Of a stretch of DNA of 64,000 nucleotides, positions 9,186 to 18,674 are shown piece after piece. The DNA is from Tardiphaga sp. P9-11. Lineage in GTDB: Bacteria > Pseudomonadota > Alphaproteobacteria > Rhizobiales > Xanthobacteraceae. Under the pieces are notes generated by a model. It had not been told where the DNA came from, made no database searches, and saw only the letters and a program-made list of their open reading frames with translations. Position 1 is the stretch's first letter. Each line of letters opens with the position of its first letter. A program made the position numbers and the translations under genes. Location: positions 248,001 through 312,000 of the forward strand of contig NZ_NPKQ01000003.1 of NCBI RefSeq assembly GCF_008329525.1, given 5' to 3'.

Positions 9186-10028
9186 TCACGCCACTGTGAG
9201 ATCGGCCTCGACGAGGCGACGCAGTTCCGGCGTCACGTCGGGGCGCTGCCCGAACCACAGCTCGAAGCCACGCACGGCCTGATACAGCAACATGCCGAGT
9301 CCATCCGCGGTGCGAAGGCCCCGCGCGCGGGCGGCGGCGAGCAACGGCGTGTCGAGCGGCACGTAAACGAGATCGGCGACGACCGCCTGCTCAGGCAGCA
9401 GATCGAGATCGACGATCAGTGACGGCTGGCCACTCATGCCGAGCGACGTGGTGTTCACCAGCAAGGATACGCGGGGCAACATGCTGGCGACATTCTCCCA
9501 CGCCAGCGGCACAACCCGCGAACCGAATTGCGCGGCCATCGCTTCGGCACGATCGAGACTGCGATTGGCGACATAGACATGCTTGATGCCGCGCTCCAGC
9601 AATCCAAACACCACCGCGCGCGACGAGCCACCGGCACCGAGCACAAGCGCATCGTCCGTATGGTCCCATTCGTGAGCCGAATGATCGAGATTGTCGATGA
9701 AGCCTTCGATGTCCGTATTGGTCGCGCGCAACGTACCATGGTCGTACCACAGCGTGTTGGCTGCGCCGACCGCGCGCGCGCGGCGATCCGGCGAGGTCAG
9801 CTTCAACACGCGCTCCTTGTGCGGGATCGTCACATTGGCGCCGATGTAGCCATGCTTGGACAGGTTCATCACAAATTCGGCCACGCCTTCCGGTGGTATC
9901 GACTCGATGCTGTAGCCGCCCGGAATATCCATGCTGCGCAGCCAGTGATGGTGGATCAGTGGCGAGCGCGAATGCGCGGCTGGCCAGCCGATCAAACAGG
10001 CGGCACGGGGCTGGATCTGGTTGGGCAT
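9186..10028 (-). CDS. aroE: Shikimate dehydrogenase AroE
   Basis: 280-residue NADP-dependent enzyme that reduces 3-dehydroshikimate to shikimate in aromatic amino acid synthesis. Seen: shikimate-binding SRSP (20-23), catalytic K71 in NVTIPHKE, D106 in NTDIEGF, NADP-binding GAGGSSRA (131-138), and NRSLDRA after the second strand. The length is normal. Unlike many relatives it is not next to coaE or maf; its upstream neighbour here is a YoaK-like gene 64 bases away on the same strand. Confidence 0.96.
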   Translation of the reverse strand: MPNQIQPRAACLIGWPAAHSRSPLIHHHWLRSMDIPGGYSIESIPPEGVAEFVMNLSKHGYIGANVTIPHKERVLKLTSPDRRARAVGAANTLWYDHGTLRATNTDIEGFIDNLDHSAHEWDHTDDALVLGAGGSSRAVVFGLLERGIKHVYVANRSLDRAEAMAAQFGSRVVPLAWENVASMLPRVSLLVNTTSLGMSGQPSLIVDLDLLPEQAVVADLVYVPLDTPLLAAARARGLRTADGLGMLLYQAVRGFELWFGQRPDVTPELRRLVEADLTVA

Positions 10029-10092
10029 TATCGGTCCTTGGCTTTTTACGGAAGCGTACGTAGCACAAGAATCATGCAGGAGCTGCTAATGA

Positions 10093-10740
10093 TCAAACAC
10101 GCCTGCGCCGCGCTGCAACAACAACGATCATGCTGACGATCAATGCTGTAGCTGCGGCGAACCACACCGCAGCCAGATTGATGTGCTGATAGGCCAGCGC
10201 GCCAATCGCCGCCCCGATCACCAGCGCTCCCCATAGGAAGAGATGAGGCAGCCAGGCCCAGCGCGGTCCGCCGGTCAGAGCTGCAGCCAGTAACTGCCCG
10301 ATCTTCACCAGCGTTCCGGTCATGTAAGTGAGGCCCTGACCGGTCGTACCACCATCGCTCTGAAACACCGCGTTCTCCAGACCCATCGCCAGCAGGATGG
10401 CGACAATCGCGAGTTGCGAAGATCCCAGCTCGTAACCCAGCGCCCCCGCCCCGAGCAGAAGCGCCTCGATCATCACCAATCGCCCCTGCCGATACTTGCC
10501 GCGCCGACGCCCGATCAAGCTGCCGGCACCGGCGCCAACCACAAAGATCGCGATCAACCGGATCGCTTCCAGCGCCTTCGGCCAGTTCATCTCCGCGACC
10601 GTGGCGCCCAACCTGGTCGAGTTGCCGCTCATGAACGAAACGAAAAGCCCTCCGAGATGAATGAAGCCAATGCCATCGATATAGCCAGCGAGCCCGCTCA
10701 ACGCGCAGGCCAGCGCAAGATTGCCTCGAGAAGTCAGCAT
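10093..10740 (-). CDS. YoaK/DUF1275 family membrane protein
   Basis: A 215-residue polytopic inner-membrane protein of the DUF1275 (YoaK) family, with about six hydrophobic segments and the family's conserved GYIDGIGFIHLGGLFVSFMS start, where the G-N-S-T motif follows. Function is not established. It follows the SulP gene at 53 bases on the same strand and may share its transcript. A 26-codon relic of a second copy's start lies at 12950-13030, on the other side of the SulP/XRE block. Confidence 0.88.
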   Translation of the reverse strand: MLTSRGNLALACALSGLAGYIDGIGFIHLGGLFVSFMSGNSTRLGATVAEMNWPKALEAIRLIAIFVVGAGAGSLIGRRRGKYRQGRLVMIEALLLGAGALGYELGSSQLAIVAILLAMGLENAVFQSDGGTTGQGLTYMTGTLVKIGQLLAAALTGGPRWAWLPHLFLWGALVIGAAIGALAYQHINLAAVWFAAATALIVSMIVVVAARRRRV

Positions 10741-10793
10741 GCAGAAGATTCGTCCTTCACTATGTCATCGCACTATATTCAAAAGCGATGCCA

Positions 10794-12539
10794 TCAATGC
10801 ACGTTCGATGCTTCGTGGATCGCTGCCGCACCTCGGGTCTTGATCTCGCCGACCGCCGCGGCAACGTCGGTCCGATACTTGACCAGCGGCGGCCGCGCGC
10901 CGTGGGTCAGCAGGGCGCGGCGCACGCCCTGCGAGGTGCCGGTGAGAATCACGCGAACGCCCTGCCGCCTTGCCTTCTCGGCTATGCCCTTGATCGCGTT
11001 CGCGCCAGTGGAATCCAGGAAGGGTACCGCGGCAAAATCGATCACGAAGGCCTTGTGGCGATCCGAGAAGCCATCGAGCACCGAACCAATGGTAGAGGCG
11101 GCGCCAAAGAAGAACGCGCCGGTGATGCGATAGACCAACACGTCCGGATCGCTCGCCAACTTCGCATCATACGGCGCACGATCGCCATTGGCATCATCGG
11201 CGCGATCGGCAGCGACCAGTGGCCCGTCAGCCTCGATGCCCGTGGTCTCTGCCATGCGGTTGATGAACAGCACGGCGCCGAGCGCGAAACCAACCAGGAT
11301 GCCCTCGGTGAGATCGCGAAAAATGGTCAGCAGAAATGTCGCCAGCAGCACCAGCGCGTCGCCCCATGACGAGCGCAGCAGCGTGATGAACTCATGCTTC
11401 TCGGCCATATTCCATGCCACCACCGCCAGCACTGCGGCAAGCGACGCGAGCGGAATGTAGCTCGCCAGTGGCGCTGCTATCAGAATGAACGCCAACAGGA
11501 ACACGGAATGCAGCATGCCCGAGACCGGCCCATGCGCGCCGGCCCGGACATTGGTCGCGGTCCGCGCGATGGCGCCTGTTACGCAGATTCCTCCAAACAA
11601 GGCTGCGCCGATGTTGGCGACACCCTGCGCCACCAACTCGCAATTCGACCGATGCCGCCGCCCGGTCATGCCATCGGCAACAACCGCCGACAAAAGCGAT
11701 TCAATGGCGCCGAGCAGCGTAAAGGCGATGGCATCGGGCAGGATCGCCTGCAATTTGGCTAAGGACATCGCGGGCAGCGTCGGCAGCGGAAACGATTGCG
11801 GAATGCCCCCGAAGCGGGTGCCGATGGTTTCCACGGGCAGCGCCAACGAAGCGGCCGCGACGGCGCTCACGACCACCGCGATCAGAATGCCTGGCCATGA
11901 TGGCCGCAGCATCCGGAGCCCGACAATGATCGCGAGGGAGACGATGGTAACGGCAACCGCCGCAGCGTTCACCGTCGGCAACGCAGGGACCAGTGCTTCC
12001 AGCTTGGGAATGAGATCTCCCGGCTCCTTGCCGCTCAGCGTCAGACCCAACAGATCCCTGATCTGGCTGGCGAAGATGATGACGGCGATGCCAGCGGTGA
12101 AACCGACCGTAACCGGATAGGGAATGAACTTGATGTAGGTGCCGAGCCGGAGATAGCCCGCCGCCATCAAAAAAATGCCCGACATCATGGTGGCGAGGAT
12201 CAGTCCGTCGATCCCATGGCGGGTCACGGTGGCAGCCACCAGCACGATGAAGGCGCCGGCTGGCCCCCCTATCTGAAAGCGGCTTCCACCCAGCGCAGAC
12301 ACGAGGAAGCCGCCGATCACAGCGGTGATGAGGCCACGATCCGGCGACGTCCCCGAGGCAATGGCAATCGCCATCGACAACGGAAGCGCGACGATCGCGA
12401 CCGTCAAGCCGGCCAAGATGTCAGCGCGCAGATCGGCGATACCATAGCCTTCGCGTAGCACCGTGATCAATTTCGGCGTGAACAGTTCGGCGAAGGTCGG
12501 CTGATGCGACCCCCGCGCGCGATCTCTGGAAATATCCAT
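10794..12539 (-). CDS. SulP family inorganic anion transporter
   Basis: 581 residues: a SulP/SLC26 membrane domain (about 30-420, some 12 hydrophobic segments, with GLTVAIVALPLSMAIAIASG and GGSRFQIGGPAGAFIVLV) followed by a cytoplasmic STAS domain (about 455-570, with VLVYRITGAFFFGAAS and FVIDFAAVPFLDSTGANAI). SulP proteins move sulfate, bicarbonate or other anions; the substrate cannot be told from sequence. The small XRE regulator 55 bases upstream on the same strand probably controls it. Confidence 0.93.
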   Translation of the reverse strand: MDISRDRARGSHQPTFAELFTPKLITVLREGYGIADLRADILAGLTVAIVALPLSMAIAIASGTSPDRGLITAVIGGFLVSALGGSRFQIGGPAGAFIVLVAATVTRHGIDGLILATMMSGIFLMAAGYLRLGTYIKFIPYPVTVGFTAGIAVIIFASQIRDLLGLTLSGKEPGDLIPKLEALVPALPTVNAAAVAVTIVSLAIIVGLRMLRPSWPGILIAVVVSAVAAASLALPVETIGTRFGGIPQSFPLPTLPAMSLAKLQAILPDAIAFTLLGAIESLLSAVVADGMTGRRHRSNCELVAQGVANIGAALFGGICVTGAIARTATNVRAGAHGPVSGMLHSVFLLAFILIAAPLASYIPLASLAAVLAVVAWNMAEKHEFITLLRSSWGDALVLLATFLLTIFRDLTEGILVGFALGAVLFINRMAETTGIEADGPLVAADRADDANGDRAPYDAKLASDPDVLVYRITGAFFFGAASTIGSVLDGFSDRHKAFVIDFAAVPFLDSTGANAIKGIAEKARRQGVRVILTGTSQGVRRALLTHGARPPLVKYRTDVAAAVGEIKTRGAAAIHEASNVH

Positions 12540-12594
12540 TCCCGACTCGCCCCTGTCGTCCGCCGCGAATCTCGATCGAGGCCGCTGCCCGTTC

Positions 12595-12882
12595 TCAATC
12601 CGTCAGCTTTGGCTCTTCAAGTTTCGGTGGTGGCCCGGGCCGTTTCAGCCTCACCCCTCGTCCGCCTGAATCGCTGCGAACATTCTCGCCGATCAGATCG
12701 ACACCTGAACGATCGAGCGCATCGACAACCTTGATCAGCGAATCCACCACGCCTCTGACGTTGCCATCACTCGCTTCCATGCGCTGGATCGTCGGCAGCG
12801 ACACGCCGGCCAGTTCCGCGAGCCGCTTTTGATCGATCCCCAACAACGCCCGCGCCGCGCGCATCTGAAACGATGTGATCAA
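12595..12882 (-). CDS. Small XRE-type transcriptional regulator
   Basis: A 95-residue protein with one helix-turn-helix domain: RAARALLGIDQKRLAELAGVSLPTIQRMEA is the Cro/C1 fold, and the C-terminus is a basic proline-rich tail. I start it at the TTG at 12882, read as (M)ITSFQMRAARALLG, because AGGAAG lies six bases upstream and this start is usual in the family; the ATG six codons further on (12864) is the alternative. It precedes the SulP gene and is likely its regulator (inference from position). Confidence 0.78.
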   Translation of the reverse strand: MITSFQMRAARALLGIDQKRLAELAGVSLPTIQRMEASDGNVRGVVDSLIKVVDALDRSGVDLIGENVRSDSGGRGVRLKRPGPPPKLEEPKLTD

Positions 12883-12949
12883 GCTAATCTTCCTGTTTAG
12901 AGAGTCATATATCAAATAAAAAACAGCTTCAATGATGTTTAAAACATCA

Positions 12950-13030
12950 TTAGAACCGTTTGGAACCGGCGTAGCCGGGAAACCCGCCCAGCGCGCAGGC
13001 GAACGCAAGGCCACTCCGCGAAGTCAGCAT
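12950..13030 (-). pseudogene. Relic: 5' end of a second DUF1275 gene
   Basis: A 26-codon open frame whose first 20 residues, MLTSRSGLAFACALGGFPGY, align with MLTSRGNLALACALSGLAGY of the intact gene at 10093-10740, then diverge and stop. The nucleotide likeness extends about 20 bases upstream of the start codon (GATCGTCC compared with GATTCGTCC). It is a truncated paralogue or duplication scar and too short to fold as a YoaK protein. Confidence 0.75.
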
Positions 13031-13146
13031 TGTTCTGGATCGTCCCCCGCCAAGTCGGCACATCTTGCTCAAGAGCGGTATCAGACGAGCAAGGGGCGTT
13101 CGGGATAGGCAGGCATGTGCCGGCGACCGGAAAACATGCACCTACG

Positions 13147-13653
13147 CTACGGGCCGGTCCCGCCGAGATTCGCCACAAAATCATCCACGGCGGCGCGGTC
13201 ACCGAACCTGATCTTCGCGTTCGGGAATTGCACGAACAATGCCTGATGCCCGGCAAAGGATGTTGACGTCGTTCGCTGCCAGTAGTCCTCCGCCCATACG
13301 AGAAAGTCGGCATGCTGCTCGGCTGTCGCGCCGCGCCAGGGGCCACGCACGGCGAGACTGTCGCGGCAGACCTGTGGGCTCATATCGAGCCAGATCAGCG
13401 ACGTCGCACGTGCGAACGCGGCTTCGGCCAGCCAGCCATAGACGCCTTCGATGATCCAGCTCGGTTTGGCGGCAAGGGCGGCAACCCGCTCCTTTGCTTC
13501 CTCCTCGTCGCGCTTCACACCGACCTTGTCGAGCCAATGGATATGGTCGAGATCGGTTCGTTCGCCGCCGACGCGGCTCTCAAGCTGCCGCGCTAGCGTA
13601 CTCTTGCCCGAGCCGCTATTGCCAATGATCACAACCCGCGGCCCAAGCATCAT
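13147..13653 (-). CDS. P-loop kinase-like protein (adenylate kinase type)
   Basis: A 168-residue P-loop protein: Walker A GNSGSGKSTLA near the N-terminus, then DLDHIHWL, the WIIEGVYGW strand and IWLDMSPQVCRDSL. This pattern is that of the short adenylate-kinase-like or topology-modulation (FlaR-like) proteins that phosphorylate small molecules; the substrate is unknown. Its end lies 11 bases from the start of nothing else on its strand; upstream on the same strand, also 11 bases away, is the stop of the EF-G-like gene, so the two may be cotranscribed. Confidence 0.82.
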   Translation of the reverse strand: MMLGPRVVIIGNSGSGKSTLARQLESRVGGERTDLDHIHWLDKVGVKRDEEEAKERVAALAAKPSWIIEGVYGWLAEAAFARATSLIWLDMSPQVCRDSLAVRGPWRGATAEQHADFLVWAEDYWQRTTSTSFAGHQALFVQFPNAKIRFGDRAAVDDFVANLGGTGP

Positions 13654-13664
13654 GGGCCACTGTA

Positions 13665-15728
13665 CTAAGCCGCCACCCGATGCGCTGCAACGATCTGATC
13701 GGCCGCGCGACCGCTGACTTCGGCCATGTGATCGAAGCCACGCGTGAAGCTGCCAGCCCCTGCAGTGGCCGAGCGTAGCTCGACGATCAGGTCGCCGATC
13801 TCCGCTTCCGGCAACATGGCGCGCACCGTGTCCCAGCCCGGCCAGTTGTCCCGGGTGTCGAAGCCGAGGATCTGGCCGCGCCGCCCTGACAGGATGGCGT
13901 TGACCTTGGCCGTCGCCTCACTGGGACAGACAATTTCCACCGTATGGATCGGCTCCAGCAGCACCGGCTGACACTGCGGCAACGCCTCGGTGAGGCCGAT
14001 GCGGGCGGCGGTCCGGAATGCTTGATCGGATGAATCGACGCTGTGATAGGAGCCGTCGGTGAGCGTCACTGCCACGTCGATGACAGGGAAACCGAGCGGA
14101 CCACGCTGTAGCCCGTCAACAACGCCTTCCTGCACTGCAGGAATGTAGTTGCGCGGCACTGCACCGCCGACCACCTTTTCCTGAAACGCAAAACCCTCGC
14201 CGCGCGGCAACGGGCCGATCTCCAGCACGACGTCGCCAAACTGACCGTGGCCGCCGGACTGCTTCTTGTGACGGCCGCGTTGGGTAATCGGTTTGCGGAT
14301 AGTCTCCTGATAGCCGATCACCGGCGGATGCGATTTGATGTTGATGCCGAAGCGTTCATGCAGGCGCTCCATCGCCACGCGCAGATGCATCTCGCCCTGC
14401 CCCCACAATACCACGTCATGGGTCTGCGCGTTATTGACCACCGCAAGCGACGGATCTTCCTCGGTCAACCGCAACAGCGCCTGGCCGAGCTTGACGTCGT
14501 CCTTGCGATCGGCGGACGCCAGCGCCATGGCCAGCACGGGCGAGGCGGCCACGACATTCACCAGAGACGCCGGCACGGTCTTGCCGGTCGAGATCGTGTC
14601 GCCGGTCCTGACATGATCGAGCTTGCCGAGCGCGACGGTCTCGCCCGCTTCGGCCGATGCGCGTTTGCTGTCATGTCCGCCGCTTGCCGCAAGAATGCCG
14701 GAGACACGCCCGTTTTCTCCGGACGAGGACAGCAATGTTGCGCCATCATCGAGATGACCACTCAACACGCGCGCGTAAGACAGCTTGCCGCCATGCTGCA
14801 GATGGCTGCTCTTGAACACGTAACCGATCGCATCCTTGCTGTCGGGCACACCGAGGCGCTTCGCCGTCTCGGCCACGCCGGGTGCCTCGTGGCGTAGCGC
14901 CTTCATCAGCCGCAGCACGCCGTTCTCGCGCATCGCCGAGCCCAGCAGCACCGGACAGATCAGGCCTTCGCGCAATTCGCGCGCGAGATCGTCGAACACG
15001 GCGTCGGCCGGCGGCGCGATGTCGTCAAGTAACTGCTCCATCAGCGCGTCGTCATGGTCCGCCAGCTTCTCCAGCATGGAGAAACGTGCCTCCTTCTCGC
15101 GGTCGAGATCGCCGCCTTCGAGCTTGATGACTTCCGACGCCTTGTGCTCGCGATAGACGAAAGCACGCTCCAGCGCGAGATCGACGAAGCCGGCGACCAG
15201 ATCGCCATTCCAGATCGGGATCTGCCGCAGCACCAGCGGCACGCGCGAGGCCGGCTGCAATGTGGCCAGCGTCTCGCGCACACGTTTGTGGGCGCGGTCG
15301 ATCTTGTTGAGAAACAGAAAGCGGGGAATGCCCAGGTCTTCGAGTTCGCGCAGGATCAATTGCAGCTGCGGCAGTTTTCGCGCATCTGCTTCGCAGACCA
15401 CGATGGCTGCATCGACGGCGGGTAATGCCGCGCGCATGTCATGCGCGAATTCCACCGACCCCGGACAATCGATGAATGTGTAACTGTCGCCCATGAAAGT
15501 GGTAGTGGTCGCGGTGAGGCCGACGCCCATCCTGTGAGCTCTGGCTTCCGCATTGGCATCGCCGATACTCGTACCGTTATCGACGCTGCCGGCCCGCGGG
15601 ATCGCCCCGGTGCGGGCCATAATCGCTTCAAGCAGTGTGGTTTTTCCGCTCTGAAAGGGGCCCACCAGCGCAATGCACTTTGCGGCATTGCCTTGTGGAC
15701 CGCGGGGACTTCTCAGGTCTTGTCCCAT
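13665..15728 (-). CDS. Elongation factor G-like GTPase with altered G3 motif
   Basis: 687 residues with full EF-G architecture: G domain (about 15-270), domain II, and domains III-V with GQGEMHLRVAMERL, a domain IV segment RGRHKKQSGGHGQFGDV, and a domain V with VEIVCPSEATAKVNAILSGRRGQILGF. G1 is GPFQSGKT (23-30) and G4 is NKID (141-144). G3 reads DCPGS (87-91) where EF-G has DTPGH, so the catalytic histidine is a serine. I start at 15728 because AAGGAGG precedes MGQDLRSPRG; the frame stays open further upstream. It is a paralogue of FusA, not the housekeeping factor; role unknown. Confidence 0.9.
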   Translation of the reverse strand: MGQDLRSPRGPQGNAAKCIALVGPFQSGKTTLLEAIMARTGAIPRAGSVDNGTSIGDANAEARAHRMGVGLTATTTTFMGDSYTFIDCPGSVEFAHDMRAALPAVDAAIVVCEADARKLPQLQLILRELEDLGIPRFLFLNKIDRAHKRVRETLATLQPASRVPLVLRQIPIWNGDLVAGFVDLALERAFVYREHKASEVIKLEGGDLDREKEARFSMLEKLADHDDALMEQLLDDIAPPADAVFDDLARELREGLICPVLLGSAMRENGVLRLMKALRHEAPGVAETAKRLGVPDSKDAIGYVFKSSHLQHGGKLSYARVLSGHLDDGATLLSSSGENGRVSGILAASGGHDSKRASAEAGETVALGKLDHVRTGDTISTGKTVPASLVNVVAASPVLAMALASADRKDDVKLGQALLRLTEEDPSLAVVNNAQTHDVVLWGQGEMHLRVAMERLHERFGINIKSHPPVIGYQETIRKPITQRGRHKKQSGGHGQFGDVVLEIGPLPRGEGFAFQEKVVGGAVPRNYIPAVQEGVVDGLQRGPLGFPVIDVAVTLTDGSYHSVDSSDQAFRTAARIGLTEALPQCQPVLLEPIHTVEIVCPSEATAKVNAILSGRRGQILGFDTRDNWPGWDTVRAMLPEAEIGDLIVELRSATAGAGSFTRGFDHMAEVSGRAADQIVAAHRVAA

Positions 15729-15851
15729 TGCCGCCTCCTTGTCTGGAGCTCGGCCCATGATTGGGTCGGCGATCAATGCTCCGCCCGGCCCGGATATTTG
15801 GCAAGATGAAAAAGTTGCTGCGATGCGATGAACGTGATCGGACCGCGCTAC

Positions 15852-15888
15852 AAAAAAATCCGGCTCCGCCCATGGGCGAAGCCGGATT
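15852..15888 (-). terminator. Rho-independent terminator
   Basis: On the minus strand AATCCGGCTTCGCCC, a three-base loop and GGGCGGAGCCGGAT form a long stem with one mismatch, followed by a run of seven T. It lies 28 bases after the stop of the DUF992 gene at 15916-16392 and insulates it from the EF-G-like gene. Confidence 0.88.
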
Positions 15889-15915
15889 GAACTCGTGCGA
15901 GCGATTGCCGCGGGA

Positions 15916-16392
15916 TCAGCGGCCCGGGCGCAGTTCCAGACTCTGCAGGCCGGCGGCAATGTTCAGGCCGGTCGAGCCCTGCAAGCTCAATGGCTGGAGC
16001 GCGATCGAGTTGGAGGACCCGCCTACCAGCACATTCGCGCCGAGGCCGACGCCGAATGACGCACTGCCCTGCGCTCCCGCATAATTGCCAGAGAGATCGC
16101 CCTGACCGGCATAATTCACTGGCGCGAATACGGCCCATGACAATGCGGTTTGCTCGGTTATGCCGAGATCAAGGCCGACCTTGCGAACGGTCGCGACATA
16201 AGGCTGGTCCGGACGACCGGCATTGGTGAGCACGCAGCCGAGGTTAGTGACCGATCCGACGACGAAGCCCATGCTGGCACCACCACGGCAATTCAACACG
16301 CCGAGCTGAACCGTCTGAGGCGATTGCGCCTGCGCGCTGACGGCAACGAAGGTCGTCGCGGCAAGACCGAGAAGAAGCGAGAGGCGGCTCAT
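15916..16392 (-). CDS. DUF992 family secreted protein
   Basis: 158 residues with a signal peptide MSRLSLLLGLAATTFVAVSA cut after AQAQ. The mature part carries the DUF992 pattern: VQLGVLNCRGGASMGFVVGS, a second cysteine in NLGCVLTNAG, then a glycine-rich body (GVGLGANVLVGGS) and a closing LQGSTGLNIAAGLQSLEL. The two cysteines probably form a disulfide in the periplasm. It is a tandem paralogue of the gene at 16612-17136, each having its own terminator. Function unknown. Confidence 0.88.
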   Translation of the reverse strand: MSRLSLLLGLAATTFVAVSAQAQSPQTVQLGVLNCRGGASMGFVVGSVTNLGCVLTNAGRPDQPYVATVRKVGLDLGITEQTALSWAVFAPVNYAGQGDLSGNYAGAQGSASFGVGLGANVLVGGSSNSIALQPLSLQGSTGLNIAAGLQSLELRPGR

Positions 16393-16524
16393 CGTGTAAT
16401 CTCCGGGCTGAGCGGTGTGATGCTGGAATCGACGACGCGGCAGTCTCCATCAATCCCGCGTCAATGCAACTATCCATAGCTGATGATACCGCTCTATGAC
16501 AGCACCGCTCATATTGTGCGCAAC

Positions 16525-16548
16525 AAAAAAGGCCCGCTTGCGCGGGCC
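16525..16548 (-). terminator. Rho-independent terminator
   Basis: GGCCCGC (16531-16537), loop TTGC, GCGGGCC (16542-16548), followed on the minus strand by six T (16530-16525). It ends transcription of the second DUF992 gene (16612-17136). Confidence 0.88.
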
Positions 16549-16611
16549 CTTTCCGTTAACCTTGCGGATCGTTGAACGACCTCTGCGATCGGTCGACGAT
16601 CGTGAGATTAC

Positions 16612-17136
16612 TTAGTGATGACGGCGATGGTGACGCACGTGGCGACGGCCACGCACCGGAGCGGCGGGGGTCAGTTCAAGCTGGACGATGCCGCTGGCGA
16701 CGTTCAGGCCGGTCTGGCCCTGCACGCTGATCGGCTGCAGCGAATAGGTGTTACCCGCACCGCCAACCAGGAAGTTGCCGCCGAAACCGAGACCAACTGA
16801 TGCGTTGGTGCCGACGCCGCCGTAGCTGCCGGCCAGTGCGCCGCGCGGCACGCGGGTGGTCGGAGCGAATGCAGCCCACTGCACCGTGGTGTTTTCGGTG
16901 AAGCCGAGATCAAGGCCGAAACGGCGGATGTTGGCGACGTAACCTTCGGCGCGGCCACCGGCGCTCTGGAAGACGCAGTTGAGGTTCGCATTCGAACCGA
17001 CCACGTAGCTGACGTTCTGGCCGCCACGGCACTCGAGCACGCCGACCTGAACGCTGCCAGGCTGCTGTGCATTTGCGGTCGCAACCGACGCCGCAAAGGC
17101 CACGGCCGTCAGGCCGAACATCTTGGAAAGTCGCAT
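16612..17136 (-). CDS. DUF992 family secreted protein
   Basis: 174 residues from the ATG at 17136, which opens the signal peptide MRLSKMFGLTAVAFAASVAT ending at NAQQ. The mature part parallels the neighbouring DUF992 gene: VQVGVLECRGGQNVSYVVGS, NLNCVFQSAGG, LDLGFTENTTVQWAAFAP, LQPISVQGQTGLNVASGIVQLEL. It differs by a basic His/Arg tail (RGRRHVRHHRRHH) that the neighbour lacks. An in-frame extension upstream of 17136 is not supported. Periplasmic or surface protein of unknown role. Confidence 0.88.
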   Translation of the reverse strand: MRLSKMFGLTAVAFAASVATANAQQPGSVQVGVLECRGGQNVSYVVGSNANLNCVFQSAGGRAEGYVANIRRFGLDLGFTENTTVQWAAFAPTTRVPRGALAGSYGGVGTNASVGLGFGGNFLVGGAGNTYSLQPISVQGQTGLNVASGIVQLELTPAAPVRGRRHVRHHRRHH

Positions 17137-17255
17137 AGTGTTACTCCACCTTGGGGATTTTGATAGCGAGGGGACAAGAAGGAAGCGCCGTGTCGAAAAC
17201 AAGGCGCTTCCCGGAATAAGCCCCGAAATAGTCAAAAGTTTCGGAGCAGGTTTTG

Positions 17256-18533
<1,278 letters not shown>

Positions 18534-18674
18534 CTAGTGCGTGCGACGTTGCATCGCAAGAAGCTTGGGCAAAAACACATCTGGAAGTGATGCAATTCAG
18601 CAAGCGTTAAACGCGGGACGGTAGCGTCAAACGCACGCCGCAATCGACGATTTGAGCCAAAATGACCCCTTAGA

